From contig NZ_CP022961.1 in assembly GCF_002285795.1 (NCBI RefSeq), positions 6,142,001 to 6,206,000 on the forward strand: a stretch of DNA of 64,000 nucleotides. The letters run 5' to 3'. Shown in pieces: positions 49,135 through 57,185 of the stretch. The DNA is from Plantactinospora sp. KBS50. GTDB lineage: Bacteria > Actinomycetota > Actinomycetes > Mycobacteriales > Micromonosporaceae. Below the pieces are notes generated by a model. That model did not search any database. It was not told where the DNA came from and saw only the letters and a list, made by a program, of their open reading frames with translations. A program made the translations under genes and the position numbers. Position 1 is the first letter of the stretch. Every line of letters starts with the position of its first letter.

Positions 49135-49566
49135 ATGATCCAGGACGGAGGAGACGGGCCGAGCGAACCGGGACCGGCCCGCGCGTGGTGGGAGCAGCCC
49201 GGCCGGCCGACGCCGTACCTGCTCTGGGGGTTGATCTGGTGCCGTTGCGGCACTCCCATGGTGCCGGTCGATCAGCGCGCCCGGATGGGACCGCCGGAAC
49301 GCTTCTACCGATGCGACGGCGGCTGCGGACGGGCACCCGTACCGGCGGGTTGCCTGGAGGGCGAGGTCTTCCAGGCGGTCGTGGCCGCGGCGCTGGACCA
49401 TTCGCCGCGGTGGACCCTGCGGCGGCTACAGACCCTGACCGCGCACCGGCGCGCCGACCCGGACCGGCGGCGTGACCTCATCCGGCGCTGGATCCGGCGG
49501 GTGGTGGCCGACGACGGGAAGCCGCCGCTGCTGCTCTGGGCGGACTACGTGGCCGCGCCGTCCTGA
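49135..49566 (+). CDS. Small zinc-ribbon protein resembling the recombinase zinc beta-ribbon
   Basis: 143 residues. A four-cysteine ribbon is visible in WCRCGTPMVPVDQRAR and FYRCDGGCGRAPVPAG, where CxC and CxxxC pairs probably bind zinc. A helical part follows (LEGEVFQAVVAAALDH and RRDLIRRWIRRVVADD). The spacing recalls the zinc-ribbon of large serine recombinases, but no catalytic domain is present here. DNA binding is possible but unproven. AGGAGGCGGC before ATG 49135. The 3' end overlaps the convergent fahA by 22 bp. Confidence 0.7.
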   Translation: MIQDGGDGPSEPGPARAWWEQPGRPTPYLLWGLIWCRCGTPMVPVDQRARMGPPERFYRCDGGCGRAPVPAGCLEGEVFQAVVAAALDHSPRWTLRRLQTLTAHRRADPDRRRDLIRRWIRRVVADDGKPPLLLWADYVAAPS

Positions 49567-50768
49567 CCGGCCGGGGCCGGCAGGATGCGACCGGTCACCT
49601 CGCCGAGCGCCACGGTGGTGCCGTCCGGGCCGGGTGCGCTGGCGGTGATCGTCACGGTGTCGCCGTCGGCCAGGAACGTCCGCCTCGTGCCGTCGGAGAG
49701 GGTGACCGGCTCGGCACCACCCCAGGTCAACTCCAGGAATGAGCCGACCTGGTCGCGACTCGGCCCGGAGACCGTTCCCGAGGCGTAGAGGTCGCCGGTG
49801 CGCAGCGCGGCCCCGTTGACGGTCAGGTGCGCGAGCTGCTGGGCCGGCGTCCAGTACATGCCGGCGAACGGCGGCTCGCTGACCCGGTCGCCGTTCCAGT
49901 CCACCGCCAGCCGCAGGTCGAGGCCGAGGTGCGGTACGTCGCGCAGATAGTCCAGGACCGACGGATCCTGCTCGGGCGCCGGCACCCAGGCGTCGGCCAG
50001 CGCCTCCAGCGGCACCACCCAGGCCGACATCGAGGTGGCGAAGGACTTGCCGAGGAACGGCCCCAGCGGCTGGTACTCCCATGCCTGGATGTCCCGGGCG
50101 GACCAGTCGTTGACCAGGACCACGCCGAACACGTGCGCCGCGAAGTCCGCCACCGGCACCGGCCGGCCCGGCGCGGACGGCACGCCCACCACGAACCCGA
50201 CCTCGGCCTCGATGTCCAGCCGGGTGGACGGGCCGAACACCGGGCCGTCCGCGGACCGCCGCTGGCCGGCGGGGCGGGTCACCGGGGTACCGGAGACGAC
50301 CACCGTGCCGGACCGGCCGTGGTAACCGATCGGCAGGTGCCGCCAGTTGGGCAGGATCGCCGGCTGACCCGGCCGGAAGATCTGCCCGACATTGCCGGCG
50401 TGCTGCTCCGAGGAGTAGAAGTCGACGTAGTCGGCCACCTCGATCGGCAGCAGCAGCTCGACCTCCGCGAGCGGGGTGAGCAGCGGTTGCACGGCGGGCC
50501 GGTGCCGCTCGTCGGTGAGCAGTTCGACGATCCGCTCCCGCACGGCTGTCCACTGCGGGCGGCCCAGCGCCAGGAACCCGTTGAGGGTGGGCAGTCGCAG
50601 GGCACCGCCGGCCAGGATCAACCCGGCGTCCTCGGCGGCGTTCAGGTCGAGCACCAGCTCGCCGATCCGCACCCCGATCCGCGGTTCGCCGCCGTCGCGC
50701 CGGAACACCCCGTACGGCAGGTTGTGCGTGCCGTACGGGGAACCCACCGCGTCGCGTACCCAGGTCAT
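49545..50768 (-). CDS. fahA: Fumarylacetoacetase
   Basis: 407 residues. Splits fumarylacetoacetate into fumarate and acetoacetate, the last step of homogentisate breakdown. N-terminal SH3-like part (SPYGTHNLPYGVFRR), then the FAH catalytic fold: DYVDFYSSEQHAGNVGQIFR, PIGYHGRSGTVV, the metal-binding acid cluster LDIEAEVGFVVG, and VLVNDWSARDIQAWEYQPLG. Length and motifs match the full eukaryote-type enzyme and not the short FAH-domain proteins. ATG 50768 overlaps the stop of the gene upstream by 4 bp. Part of a divergent unit with hgmA. Confidence 0.95.
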   Translation of the reverse strand: MTWVRDAVGSPYGTHNLPYGVFRRDGGEPRIGVRIGELVLDLNAAEDAGLILAGGALRLPTLNGFLALGRPQWTAVRERIVELLTDERHRPAVQPLLTPLAEVELLLPIEVADYVDFYSSEQHAGNVGQIFRPGQPAILPNWRHLPIGYHGRSGTVVVSGTPVTRPAGQRRSADGPVFGPSTRLDIEAEVGFVVGVPSAPGRPVPVADFAAHVFGVVLVNDWSARDIQAWEYQPLGPFLGKSFATSMSAWVVPLEALADAWVPAPEQDPSVLDYLRDVPHLGLDLRLAVDWNGDRVSEPPFAGMYWTPAQQLAHLTVNGAALRTGDLYASGTVSGPSRDQVGSFLELTWGGAEPVTLSDGTRRTFLADGDTVTITASAPGPDGTTVALGEVTGRILPAPAGQDGAAT

Positions 50769-51634
50769 GACTCGAATCCCCCGTTCACCAGGCCCAGTCG
50801 GATGAGATCGGTAAGCGGCTCGACCACGCTGCACGAGCCGAAGCCGATCCACAGCGGTCGCACGCCGTCCCGCCGGGTGCGGACCGGGTCCACCACCCGC
50901 AGCGGGTCGGTGGTGCCGAGCAGTTCGGCCACGTCGGCCACCTCGGCGCCGTCGATGGCGGCGGCCGTCGCGGCCAGCACGTTGACGAAGCCGTGATGCG
51001 TGAAGCCGGTCTCCGAATCGGTGTGCCGCAGCCCGTGGTGCAACCCGGCGGTCAGCTTGAACGGCACGTCCCGGTCGCGGCAGGCGCAGATCACCGCGGC
51101 CAGTTCCACCGGGGTCGGGAAGAGTTCGGCCGCCAGGCCGCCGGTGCGGAATTTCGCGGCGATCCGGCAGCCGCCGGCCCGCGCCCCGGCGATCGTGTCC
51201 AGCGCCGCCAGCAGGCCGAAGCTGAGCGGTACCTCGGCGTAGCAGTCCAGCTCGGTCCGCTGCGCGGCGAGCCGGACCAGCCCGGCCAGGCCGGGCTGCG
51301 GGTCCTCCCCGCGCTTGGCCACCGGCGCCTCCAGTTGGCGCACCCGCACGCCGTCGTCGCGTCCCAGCCGGTCCAGGACGGCGGGGAGGCGCTCGATGCC
51401 GGTGTCCCCGATGAGGCCGATCGGCAGGCCGGCACCGGGCTCGGTACGGCCGTCCAGTGCCCCGTTCGAGACCGCCGAGGCGGGTAACAGCAGCGGGCCG
51501 ACCAGATCGGCGTACCAGGCGACGCGGTGCTGGCGATGCGCGGCGAGCGCGTCGGGCACGCTGGCGCTTCCCGGCGGGAAGACCGCGGCGTCGTCCACGA
51601 GCCCGTCGAAGATCCGAGGTAGCTGCGTTGACAC
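50765..51634 (-). CDS. Conserved protein of unknown function in the homogentisate operon
   Basis: 289 residues from GTG 51634 (291 if TTG 51640 is used). No named domain recognised. The strand/helix alternation looks like a TIM-type barrel: CYAEVPLSFGLLAALDTIAG, then CRIAAKFRTGG, then VPFKLTAGLHHGLRHTD, and HHGFVNVLAAT. The KFRTGG and KxTAGLHH motifs, each with Lys and polar residues at strand ends, are the best active-site candidates. It is co-translated with fahA and divergent from hgmA. The missing step there is maleylacetoacetate isomerisation, normally done by a glutathione enzyme that actinobacteria lack. That link is inference only. A TAAGTT -10-like box lies 8 nt upstream. Confidence 0.75.
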   Translation of the reverse strand: MSTQLPRIFDGLVDDAAVFPPGSASVPDALAAHRQHRVAWYADLVGPLLLPASAVSNGALDGRTEPGAGLPIGLIGDTGIERLPAVLDRLGRDDGVRVRQLEAPVAKRGEDPQPGLAGLVRLAAQRTELDCYAEVPLSFGLLAALDTIAGARAGGCRIAAKFRTGGLAAELFPTPVELAAVICACRDRDVPFKLTAGLHHGLRHTDSETGFTHHGFVNVLAATAAAIDGAEVADVAELLGTTDPLRVVDPVRTRRDGVRPLWIGFGSCSVVEPLTDLIRLGLVNGGFES

Positions 51635-51665
51635 GAACAAAGAACTTACGGGACGCTACGAGTAA

Positions 51666-51691
51666 CGGACAACCACGTCCGATTATCGGAC
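51666..51691. promoter_or_regulatory. Operator-like dyads between hgmA and the fahA operon
   Basis: GTCCGAT (51677-51683) and ATCGGAC (51685-51691) form a perfect dyad around one base. A further CGGAC half site (51666-51670) pairs with GTCCG across 6 bp. Three half sites at the shared promoter suggest one repressor or activator controls both directions. Confidence 0.65.
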
Positions 51692-51730
51692 ATCACCGGC
51701 CGGTGACCGGGACAAAACGGGAGGGCTGAG

Positions 51731-52929
51731 ATGCCGTACTACCGCAGCGTCGGCGAGGTGCCGCGCAAGCGCCACACCCAGTTCCGCCAGCCCGACGGCA
51801 GCCTGTACGCCGAGGAGCTGATGGGCCAGGAGGGCTTCTCCAGCGACTCGTCACTGCTGTACCACCGGTACCCACCCACCGCCATCGTGGCGGCCGAGGA
51901 GTTCGTACCGCCGGCCGTGACCCGGGCGCCCAACCTGCCGCTCAAGCCGCGGCACCTGCGGACGCACAAGCTCGACGCGGCCGGGGCCGACGCCGTACTC
52001 GGCCGTCAGTACCTGCTGGCCAACGACGACGTCCGGATCGGGTACGCGGTCGCCGACCGGCCCTCGCCGCTGTACCGCAGCGCCGTCGGCGACGAGTGCC
52101 TGTACGTCGAGTCCGGGCAGCTACGGGTCGAGTCCACCTTCGGCGCCCTCGACGTGTCCGACGGCGACTACGTGATCATCCCCACCTCGGTGGTGCACCG
52201 GCTCGTCCCGACCGGCGACACACCGGTGCGGCTGCTGACGATCGAGGCGACCGGGCACGTCGGGCCGCCCAAGCGCTACCTGTCGGTCCGCGGGCAGTTC
52301 CTGGAGCACTCGCCGTACTGCGAACGCGACGTCCGCGGACCCGCGCAGCCGCTGCTGGTCGACGACGAGGAGGTCGAGGTGCTGGTCAAGCACCGCTCCC
52401 GGGCGGTGGCGGCGGCACGGCCTGGACCCGCCACGTCTACCTCAACCACCCGTTCGACGTGGTGGGCTGGGACGGGCACCTCTACCCGTGGGCCTTCTCG
52501 ATCCACGACTTCGAGCCGATCACCGGCCGGGTGCACCAGCCCCCGCCGGTACACCAGACGTTCCAGGGCCCGAACTTCGTGATCTGTTCGTTCGTGCCCC
52601 GCAAGGTGGACTACCACCCGCAGGCCATCCCGGTGCCGTACAACCACCACAACGTGGACTCGGACGAGATGATGTTCTACACCGGCGGCAACTACGAGGC
52701 CCGGCGCGGCTCGGGGATCGAACAGGGCTCGATCTCGCTGCACCCGGCCGGCTTCACCCACGGCCCGCAGCCCGGCGCCGTGGAGCGGGCCATCGGGGTC
52801 GACTACTTCGACGAGCTGGCGGTCATGGTCGACACGTTCCGGCCGCTGGACCTCTGCGAGTCGGGGCTGGCCTGCGAGGACCCCGGGTACGCCTGGACCT
52901 GGTCGGGTCGGGGCGGCGGCCAGGGCTGA
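51731..52929 (+). pseudogene. hgmA: Homogentisate 1,2-dioxygenase, frame broken near 52401-52403
   Basis: The first frame (from ATG 51731, GGGAGGGC before it) gives PYYRSVGEVPRKRHTQFRQP, a cupin-type N-terminal half with DYVIIPTSVVHRLVP, up to EVEVLVKHRSR. The second frame carries the catalytic half: LNHPFDVVGWDGHLYPWAFS, the metal-binding HH in PVPYNHHNVDSDEMMFY, and the His in SLHPAGFTHGPQPG. One added G in the run 52401-52403 gives a single protein of about 399 residues. It opens the ring of homogentisate to maleylacetoacetate. If the break is real, tyrosine and homogentisate use would be blocked and a brown pigment expected. Confidence 0.92.
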
Positions 52930-52941
52930 CCCGGCCGCGAA

Positions 52942-52987
52942 GGCTGAACCGGCCGACAGGCTGAACCGGCCGACAGGCTGAACCGGC
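52942..52987. repeat. 17-bp tandem repeat between convergent hgmA and ispF
   Basis: GGCTGAACCGGCCGACA occurs twice exactly at 52942-52975 and a third time in part. Each unit carries a CCGG/GGCC core. No coding role seen. Confidence 0.85.
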
Positions 52988-53000
52988 GGCCGGTGACGGT

Positions 53001-53480
53001 TCACCCTGGCGGGAGGTAGACGGTCGCCACCGCTATCGCCGCCAGACCCTCGGCCCGCCCGGTCAGCCCGAGCCCGTCGGTGGTGGTGCCGGCGACCGTC
53101 ACGGCGGCACCCACCGCCGCACCGAGCGCCCGCTGCGCCTCGTCACGCCGGCGACCGATCTTGGGGCGTACGCCGATCACCTGGATCGAGACGTTGCCGA
53201 TCTCCAACCCCGCGGCCCGGACCCGGCGGGCCGTCTCGGCCAGCAGCGCGACGCCCGCCGCGCCGGCCCACTCCGGCTCGGCGACCCCGTAGTTCGAACC
53301 CAGGTCGCCCAGGCCGGCGGCGGACAGCAGCGCGTCACAGGCGGCGTGCGCGGCAACGTCGCCGTCGGAGTGCCCGGCCAGGCCGTCCAGATCCGGCCAG
53401 AGCAGACCGGCCACCCAGCACGGCCGGCCGGGCTCGAAGGCGTGGACGTCGGTGCCCACCCCCACCAGCGGAACGATCAT
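53001..53480 (-). CDS. ispF: 2-C-methyl-D-erythritol 2,4-cyclodiphosphate synthase
   Basis: 159 residues, MEP pathway to isoprenoid precursors. Converts CDP-methylerythritol 2-phosphate to the cyclodiphosphate with loss of CMP. Metal-binding motif [13 protein letters not shown] at the N-terminus, then [20 protein letters not shown] and DLGSNYG, and the C-terminal [20 protein letters not shown] nucleotide-site segment. ATG 53480. It follows ispD by 31 bp on the same strand. In other actinobacteria cysS comes next; here it is 17.5 kb away. Confidence 0.95.
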   Translation of the reverse strand: MIVPLVGVGTDVHAFEPGRPCWVAGLLWPDLDGLAGHSDGDVAAHAACDALLSAAGLGDLGSNYGVAEPEWAGAAGVALLAETARRVRAAGLEIGNVSIQVIGVRPKIGRRRDEAQRALGAAVGAAVTVAGTTTDGLGLTGRAEGLAAIAVATVYLPPG

Positions 53481-53511
53481 GAGACGAGGTTACGCCAGTC
53501 CGGCCCGCGGA

Positions 53512-54210
53512 TCAGGCGCCGGCCCGGGTCAGCAGATGCTCGGCCAGCAGGAGGTCGAACGGGCGGGTGATCTTCAGGGCGTACTCGGAGCCGGGAACAC
53601 AGCTCACCGACGTACCCAGCTTCTCCACCAGGCCGGCATCGTCGGTCAGCGCGTCGGCGGCGGCCGCGTGCGCGGCGACCAGCACCTCCCGGCGGAAACC
53701 CTGCGGGGTCTGCACGGCGCGCAGCGCGGATCGGTCGACCGTGCCGAGAACGAGATCTCCGGCGGAAACCTCCTTGATCGTGTCGACGACCGGGAGCACC
53801 GGGATCACGGCCGCGCGGCCGGCCCGGACCGCCGCGGCCACCGATTCGACCAGTCCGCTCGGCGTGAGCGCCCGCGCGGCGTCGTGCACGAGGATGATCT
53901 CCGGACCCGCCGGCACCGCGGCCAGGGCGGCGGCCACCGACTGCTGCCGGGTGGCACCGCCCGGTACGACCGCCACCGGTGCCACCGGCGCCAGCAGGTC
54001 GCGGACCGCGCTCACCTCCGCGGCCGGCGCGGCCACCACGATCGACCGTACCGAGGGCGCCGCCGCGATCCGGCGGACGGCGTGCACCAGCAGGGGCTCA
54101 CCGGCCAGCGGACGCAGCGCCTTGGGCGCACCCGGGCCGAGCCGGACGCCCGCACCCCCGGCAGGAACAAGGACCGCGACGTCACCGCGCGGGTTCAGCT
54201 GCGCGGTCAC
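53512..54210 (-). CDS. ispD: 2-C-methyl-D-erythritol 4-phosphate cytidylyltransferase
   Basis: 232 residues. Couples CTP to methylerythritol 4-phosphate. The CTP-binding loop reads VLVPAGGAGVRLGPGAPKAL, with Arg and Lys in place; further motifs are VVPGGATRQQSVAAALAA, ILVHDAARALTPSGLV and TPQGFRREVL. ATG-equivalent GTG at 54210. It lies 39 bp after carD and just before ispF, the conserved order. Confidence 0.95.
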   Translation of the reverse strand: MTAQLNPRGDVAVLVPAGGAGVRLGPGAPKALRPLAGEPLLVHAVRRIAAAPSVRSIVVAAPAAEVSAVRDLLAPVAPVAVVPGGATRQQSVAAALAAVPAGPEIILVHDAARALTPSGLVESVAAAVRAGRAAVIPVLPVVDTIKEVSAGDLVLGTVDRSALRAVQTPQGFRREVLVAAHAAAADALTDDAGLVEKLGTSVSCVPGSEYALKITRPFDLLLAEHLLTRAGA

Positions 54211-54249
54211 GTCGCGGTCCTCGGATTTGGGTGGTGGCCGAAGAGGGTC

Positions 54250-54735
54250 TCAGGCCTCGGTGAGAACCTTGTCGAGGAGAGTCTCCGCCTCGTCCTTGGT
54301 GCTCTTCTCGGCGAGTGCGACCTCGCCGACCAAAATGTCACGGGCCTTCGCGAGCATCCGCTTCTCGCCCGCCGACAGACCCCGCTCACGCTCACGACGC
54401 CAGAGATCGCGTACGACCTCCGCCACCTTGAGCGGGTTACCCGAGGCCAGCTTCTCCAGATTCGCCTTGTAGCGCCGCGACCAGTTCGTGGGTTCCTCGG
54501 TGTGCGGAGCGCGGAGGACATCGAAGACCTTGCCCAGGCCCTCCTCGCCAACCACCTCGCGCACACCCACGATCTCGGCGTTCTCGGCAGGCACCCGGAC
54601 CGTAAGGTCACCCTGAGCGACCCTCAGGACGAGGTACTGCTTGGGTTCGCCCTTGATGACCCGAGTCTCGATTGCCTCGATGAGTGCGGCCCCGTGGTGG
54701 GGGTAAACAACGGTCTCGCCGACACTGAAAACCAT
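54250..54735 (-). CDS. carD: CarD-family RNA polymerase-binding regulator
   Basis: 161 residues. Residues 1-60 form the Tudor-like RNA polymerase interaction domain ([40 protein letters not shown]). The helical C-terminal domain has the conserved Trp in [26 protein letters not shown] that stabilises the open promoter complex. It binds the beta subunit and tunes rRNA and housekeeping promoters; it is usually essential. A TACCCT -10-like box (54763-54768) and AAAGGGG precede it, so this mRNA has a short leader, unlike many neighbours. First gene of carD-ispD-ispF. Confidence 0.97.
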   Translation of the reverse strand: MVFSVGETVVYPHHGAALIEAIETRVIKGEPKQYLVLRVAQGDLTVRVPAENAEIVGVREVVGEEGLGKVFDVLRAPHTEEPTNWSRRYKANLEKLASGNPLKVAEVVRDLWRRERERGLSAGEKRMLAKARDILVGEVALAEKSTKDEAETLLDKVLTEA

Positions 54736-55189
54736 AGGTTCGAAACCCCTTTCGCTGTGTCTAGGGTAACACGCTCAGGCACCCATGTCTCACCGCAGTC
54801 CTGACCGTTAACGCAGCTCAGAGGCCCTGTGAGAGGTCTTTCTTCGGCTTGACAGCCGACTGCAACAATGATTTCGACACGCTGAGTCACGAACGGATCA
54901 CCCGCCGACAGGGGCGGGCGGTGCAACCAGCCGGCGTGCGCCGTCCGTTACCGATGGTATCCCGACCGCGCACCTCGGCAGGCCCGGACCGGCGGGTAGG
55001 AAAGCGGACGTCCCCCGCCACCGCCTCCCGGCGACCCCGCACCGGCCGGCTCCGGGCGCCACCGCGCCGTCACTCAGGCACACCGACGGTGAACCGGACC
55101 GGCGGTGGAACCGGACTGGCGGTGAGCCGGCAGGTGCGGGACGCTGGAGACCGAGCAGCACCCGTCTTCGCCCATTCGCAGGAGGCGTG
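54736..55189. other. Intergenic region between carD and a divergent membrane protein gene
   Basis: 454 bp. The carD promoter lies at its left end. A TTGACA (54849-54854) followed by CAATGAT is a possible rightward promoter. The right half is low-complexity GC-rich sequence with GGCGGTGGAACCGGACTGGC-like repeats. No gene is supported on either strand. Confidence 0.5.
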
Positions 55190-56085
55190 ATGAATTCGTC
55201 GGGCAATGGTGACGGTGGGCCGGACGGTGGGCTGCCCGAGCTGCCGCCCGACTGGGGTTCGATGATCATTCCCGACGACCCGGCCGAGCTCGCCACGGAG
55301 TCCGCGGCCGTACGCCGGGAGCTGCGCCGGCTGGCCCGCTCCGCCCGGTGGCGGCGCCGCCTCGGCCGCCCCCCGCTGCCCGGCCGGCCGGGCCGGCCCC
55401 GGCTGCAGACCGGTGGACGCCGCGGGGCCGGCGGGCTCGGCGCCGGACACCGGTCAGCCGCCGGACACCGGTCGGCGGTCGGACACTGGGCACCCGGCGG
55501 GCGACGGCTGCCGCTGGTCCTCCTGATCATCGCCGTTCTCGCGACGCTGACCAGCCTCTTCGCGGTGATCAGGACAATCCGAACCGTCAGGGCGGCACCC
55601 GGACCGCCACCCCCGCGGTCGGCACCGCCGCCGGCGGTGCCGGCGCCGAGACCGCCGGCACCGGGCAGGCCGGCGGGGACCCGGCCAGCACGCTGCCCGC
55701 GCTCGACCTGATGGGTGAGCACGGCGAACTGGTCTCGCTGCGCAGCCTGCTGCCCGCGCTGATCCTCATCGTGGACGGCTGCGAGTGCGCCGGCCAGATC
55801 GACGCCGCCGCGCTCGCCGCGCCGGCCGAGGTGACGGTCGTGGCGCTGGCCAGCGGCCGGGTGGCGCCGGGGCCGGTGGCCGGCCGCGCCGTCACCGCCC
55901 GCCCGGTACGCCGGCTGGTCGACCCGGCCGGTGAGCTGCGCTCCTCGCTGCGCCTCGGCGCGCCCGACGGCTCCGCCACGGCGGTCCTGGTCGGGCGTTC
56001 GGCCCGGATCGTGCGCACCGTCCCCGGGTCGAGCGACCCCGCCGGCGAGTACGGTCAGGTCCTGCCCGAACTCGTCAACGACTGA
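55190..56085 (+). pseudogene. Membrane-anchored thioredoxin-like protein, frame broken at 55590-55592
   Basis: First frame: an acidic N-terminus (LPELPPDWGSMIIPDDPAEL), an Arg-rich cytoplasmic part, then a membrane helix (LPLVLLIIAVLATLTSLFAV). After VIRTIRTVR the frame shifts. The other frame gives a linker and a thioredoxin-like domain beginning ASTLPALDLMGEHGELVSLR with LIVDGCECAGQIDAAAL in place of the CxxC helix, ending at 56085. The site reads C-E-C, not C-x-x-C, so disulfide chemistry is doubtful. One extra G at 55590-55592 restores about 299 residues. GGAGG stands before ATG 55190; a GTG at 55187 is also possible. Confidence 0.78.
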
Positions 56086-56089
56086 CCGC

Positions 56090-57169
56090 TCACTCCGGCG
56101 CCGCCCGGCGGTCCAGCAACGCCGCGTACAGGGTCAGGCCCGGACCGAACGCCAGCAGCAACACCCGCCGCGGTGGCCGCCGGGAACTGCGCAGCCGGTC
56201 CAGGATCAGCAGCGCGGTCGGCGAGGAGCAGTTGCCGTGCTCCGCCAGCGTCGCCCGGGAGGCCGCCAACGCCTCCGCCGGCAGACCCAGTTCCCGCTCC
56301 ACCACCGTGAGGATGCGGGGACCGCCGGGATGCACCGCCCAGCCGTCGATGTCGGACCGGGCCAGGCCGTGCCGCCGCAGCAGGTCGTCCACCAGCGCCG
56401 CCACATGCACCGCGAGCACCTGCGGCACCCGCGGGGACAGGCCCATCCGGAAGCCCTGGTCGGTCACCTCCCAGGTCATGTGGTCCGCCGTCGAGGTGTC
56501 GGTGGCCGACACCACGTCCCGCACCGCGTACCCGGGGCGGTCCCGCACCGGATCGCCGCCGGGCCGCAGCACCACCGCGACGGCCGCGTCCGAGAAGAGC
56601 GCGTGCGAGACGATCTGCTGGGTGTCCATCCGGGCCGAGGCGGGCTGGATGTGCAGGCTGGTCAGTTCCGCGCAGAGCAGCAGCGCCGGGCGCCCGCGGG
56701 CCACCACGAAGTCGCTGGCGACACCGAGCCCCGGCAGCGCCGCGTAGCAGCCCATGTGGCCCACGAAGAGGCGCTGGGTGTCCGGTGCCATGCCCATGTC
56801 CCGGGCCAGCAGGATGTCCAGCCCCGGCGTGGCGTACCCGGTGCACGAGCAGACCGCGAAGAGCCCGACGTCCTGCGCGGACAGGCCGGCCGCGGTCAGC
56901 GCCCGGCCCACCGCCTCCTTGCCCAGCGGCAGCGCCTCGGTGAGATACCGGCGCATCCGGCGCTCGGTCGGCCAGTCCGACACGTCCTCCAGCAGCGGGT
57001 TGACCGCCGCCTGCCGGGTGGTCACACCGGAGTTCTCGAAGATCCGTTGGGCCAGCGCCCGGGTGGTCCCCGCGAAGTGCTGGGCGAAGAACCCGGTCCA
57101 CAGCTCCTGCTGGGAGGTCTGGGGCGGGGTCGCCACCCCGAGACCGGCGATCACCGGCGATTCGGTCAT
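56090..57169 (-). CDS. Type III polyketide synthase
   Basis: 359 residues, homodimeric ketosynthase of the chalcone/alkylresorcinol synthase class. The catalytic triad is visible: Cys141 in GHMGCYAALPG, His280 in WAVHPGGPRIL and Asn313 in EHGNCSSPTAL. The C-terminal FGPGLTLYAALL is the GFGPG loop. It extends an acyl-CoA starter with malonyl-CoA and cyclises it, probably to a resorcinol, phloroglucinol or pyrone. GGGGGAGGTC precedes ATG 57169. It lies 16 bp after an acyl-CoA dehydrogenase gene and in a cluster with a methyltransferase and a prenyltransferase, so the product is likely modified. Confidence 0.94.
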   Translation of the reverse strand: MTESPVIAGLGVATPPQTSQQELWTGFFAQHFAGTTRALAQRIFENSGVTTRQAAVNPLLEDVSDWPTERRMRRYLTEALPLGKEAVGRALTAAGLSAQDVGLFAVCSCTGYATPGLDILLARDMGMAPDTQRLFVGHMGCYAALPGLGVASDFVVARGRPALLLCAELTSLHIQPASARMDTQQIVSHALFSDAAVAVVLRPGGDPVRDRPGYAVRDVVSATDTSTADHMTWEVTDQGFRMGLSPRVPQVLAVHVAALVDDLLRRHGLARSDIDGWAVHPGGPRILTVVERELGLPAEALAASRATLAEHGNCSSPTALLILDRLRSSRRPPRRVLLLAFGPGLTLYAALLDRRAAPE

Positions 57170-57185
57170 GACCTCCCCCTCTCCC

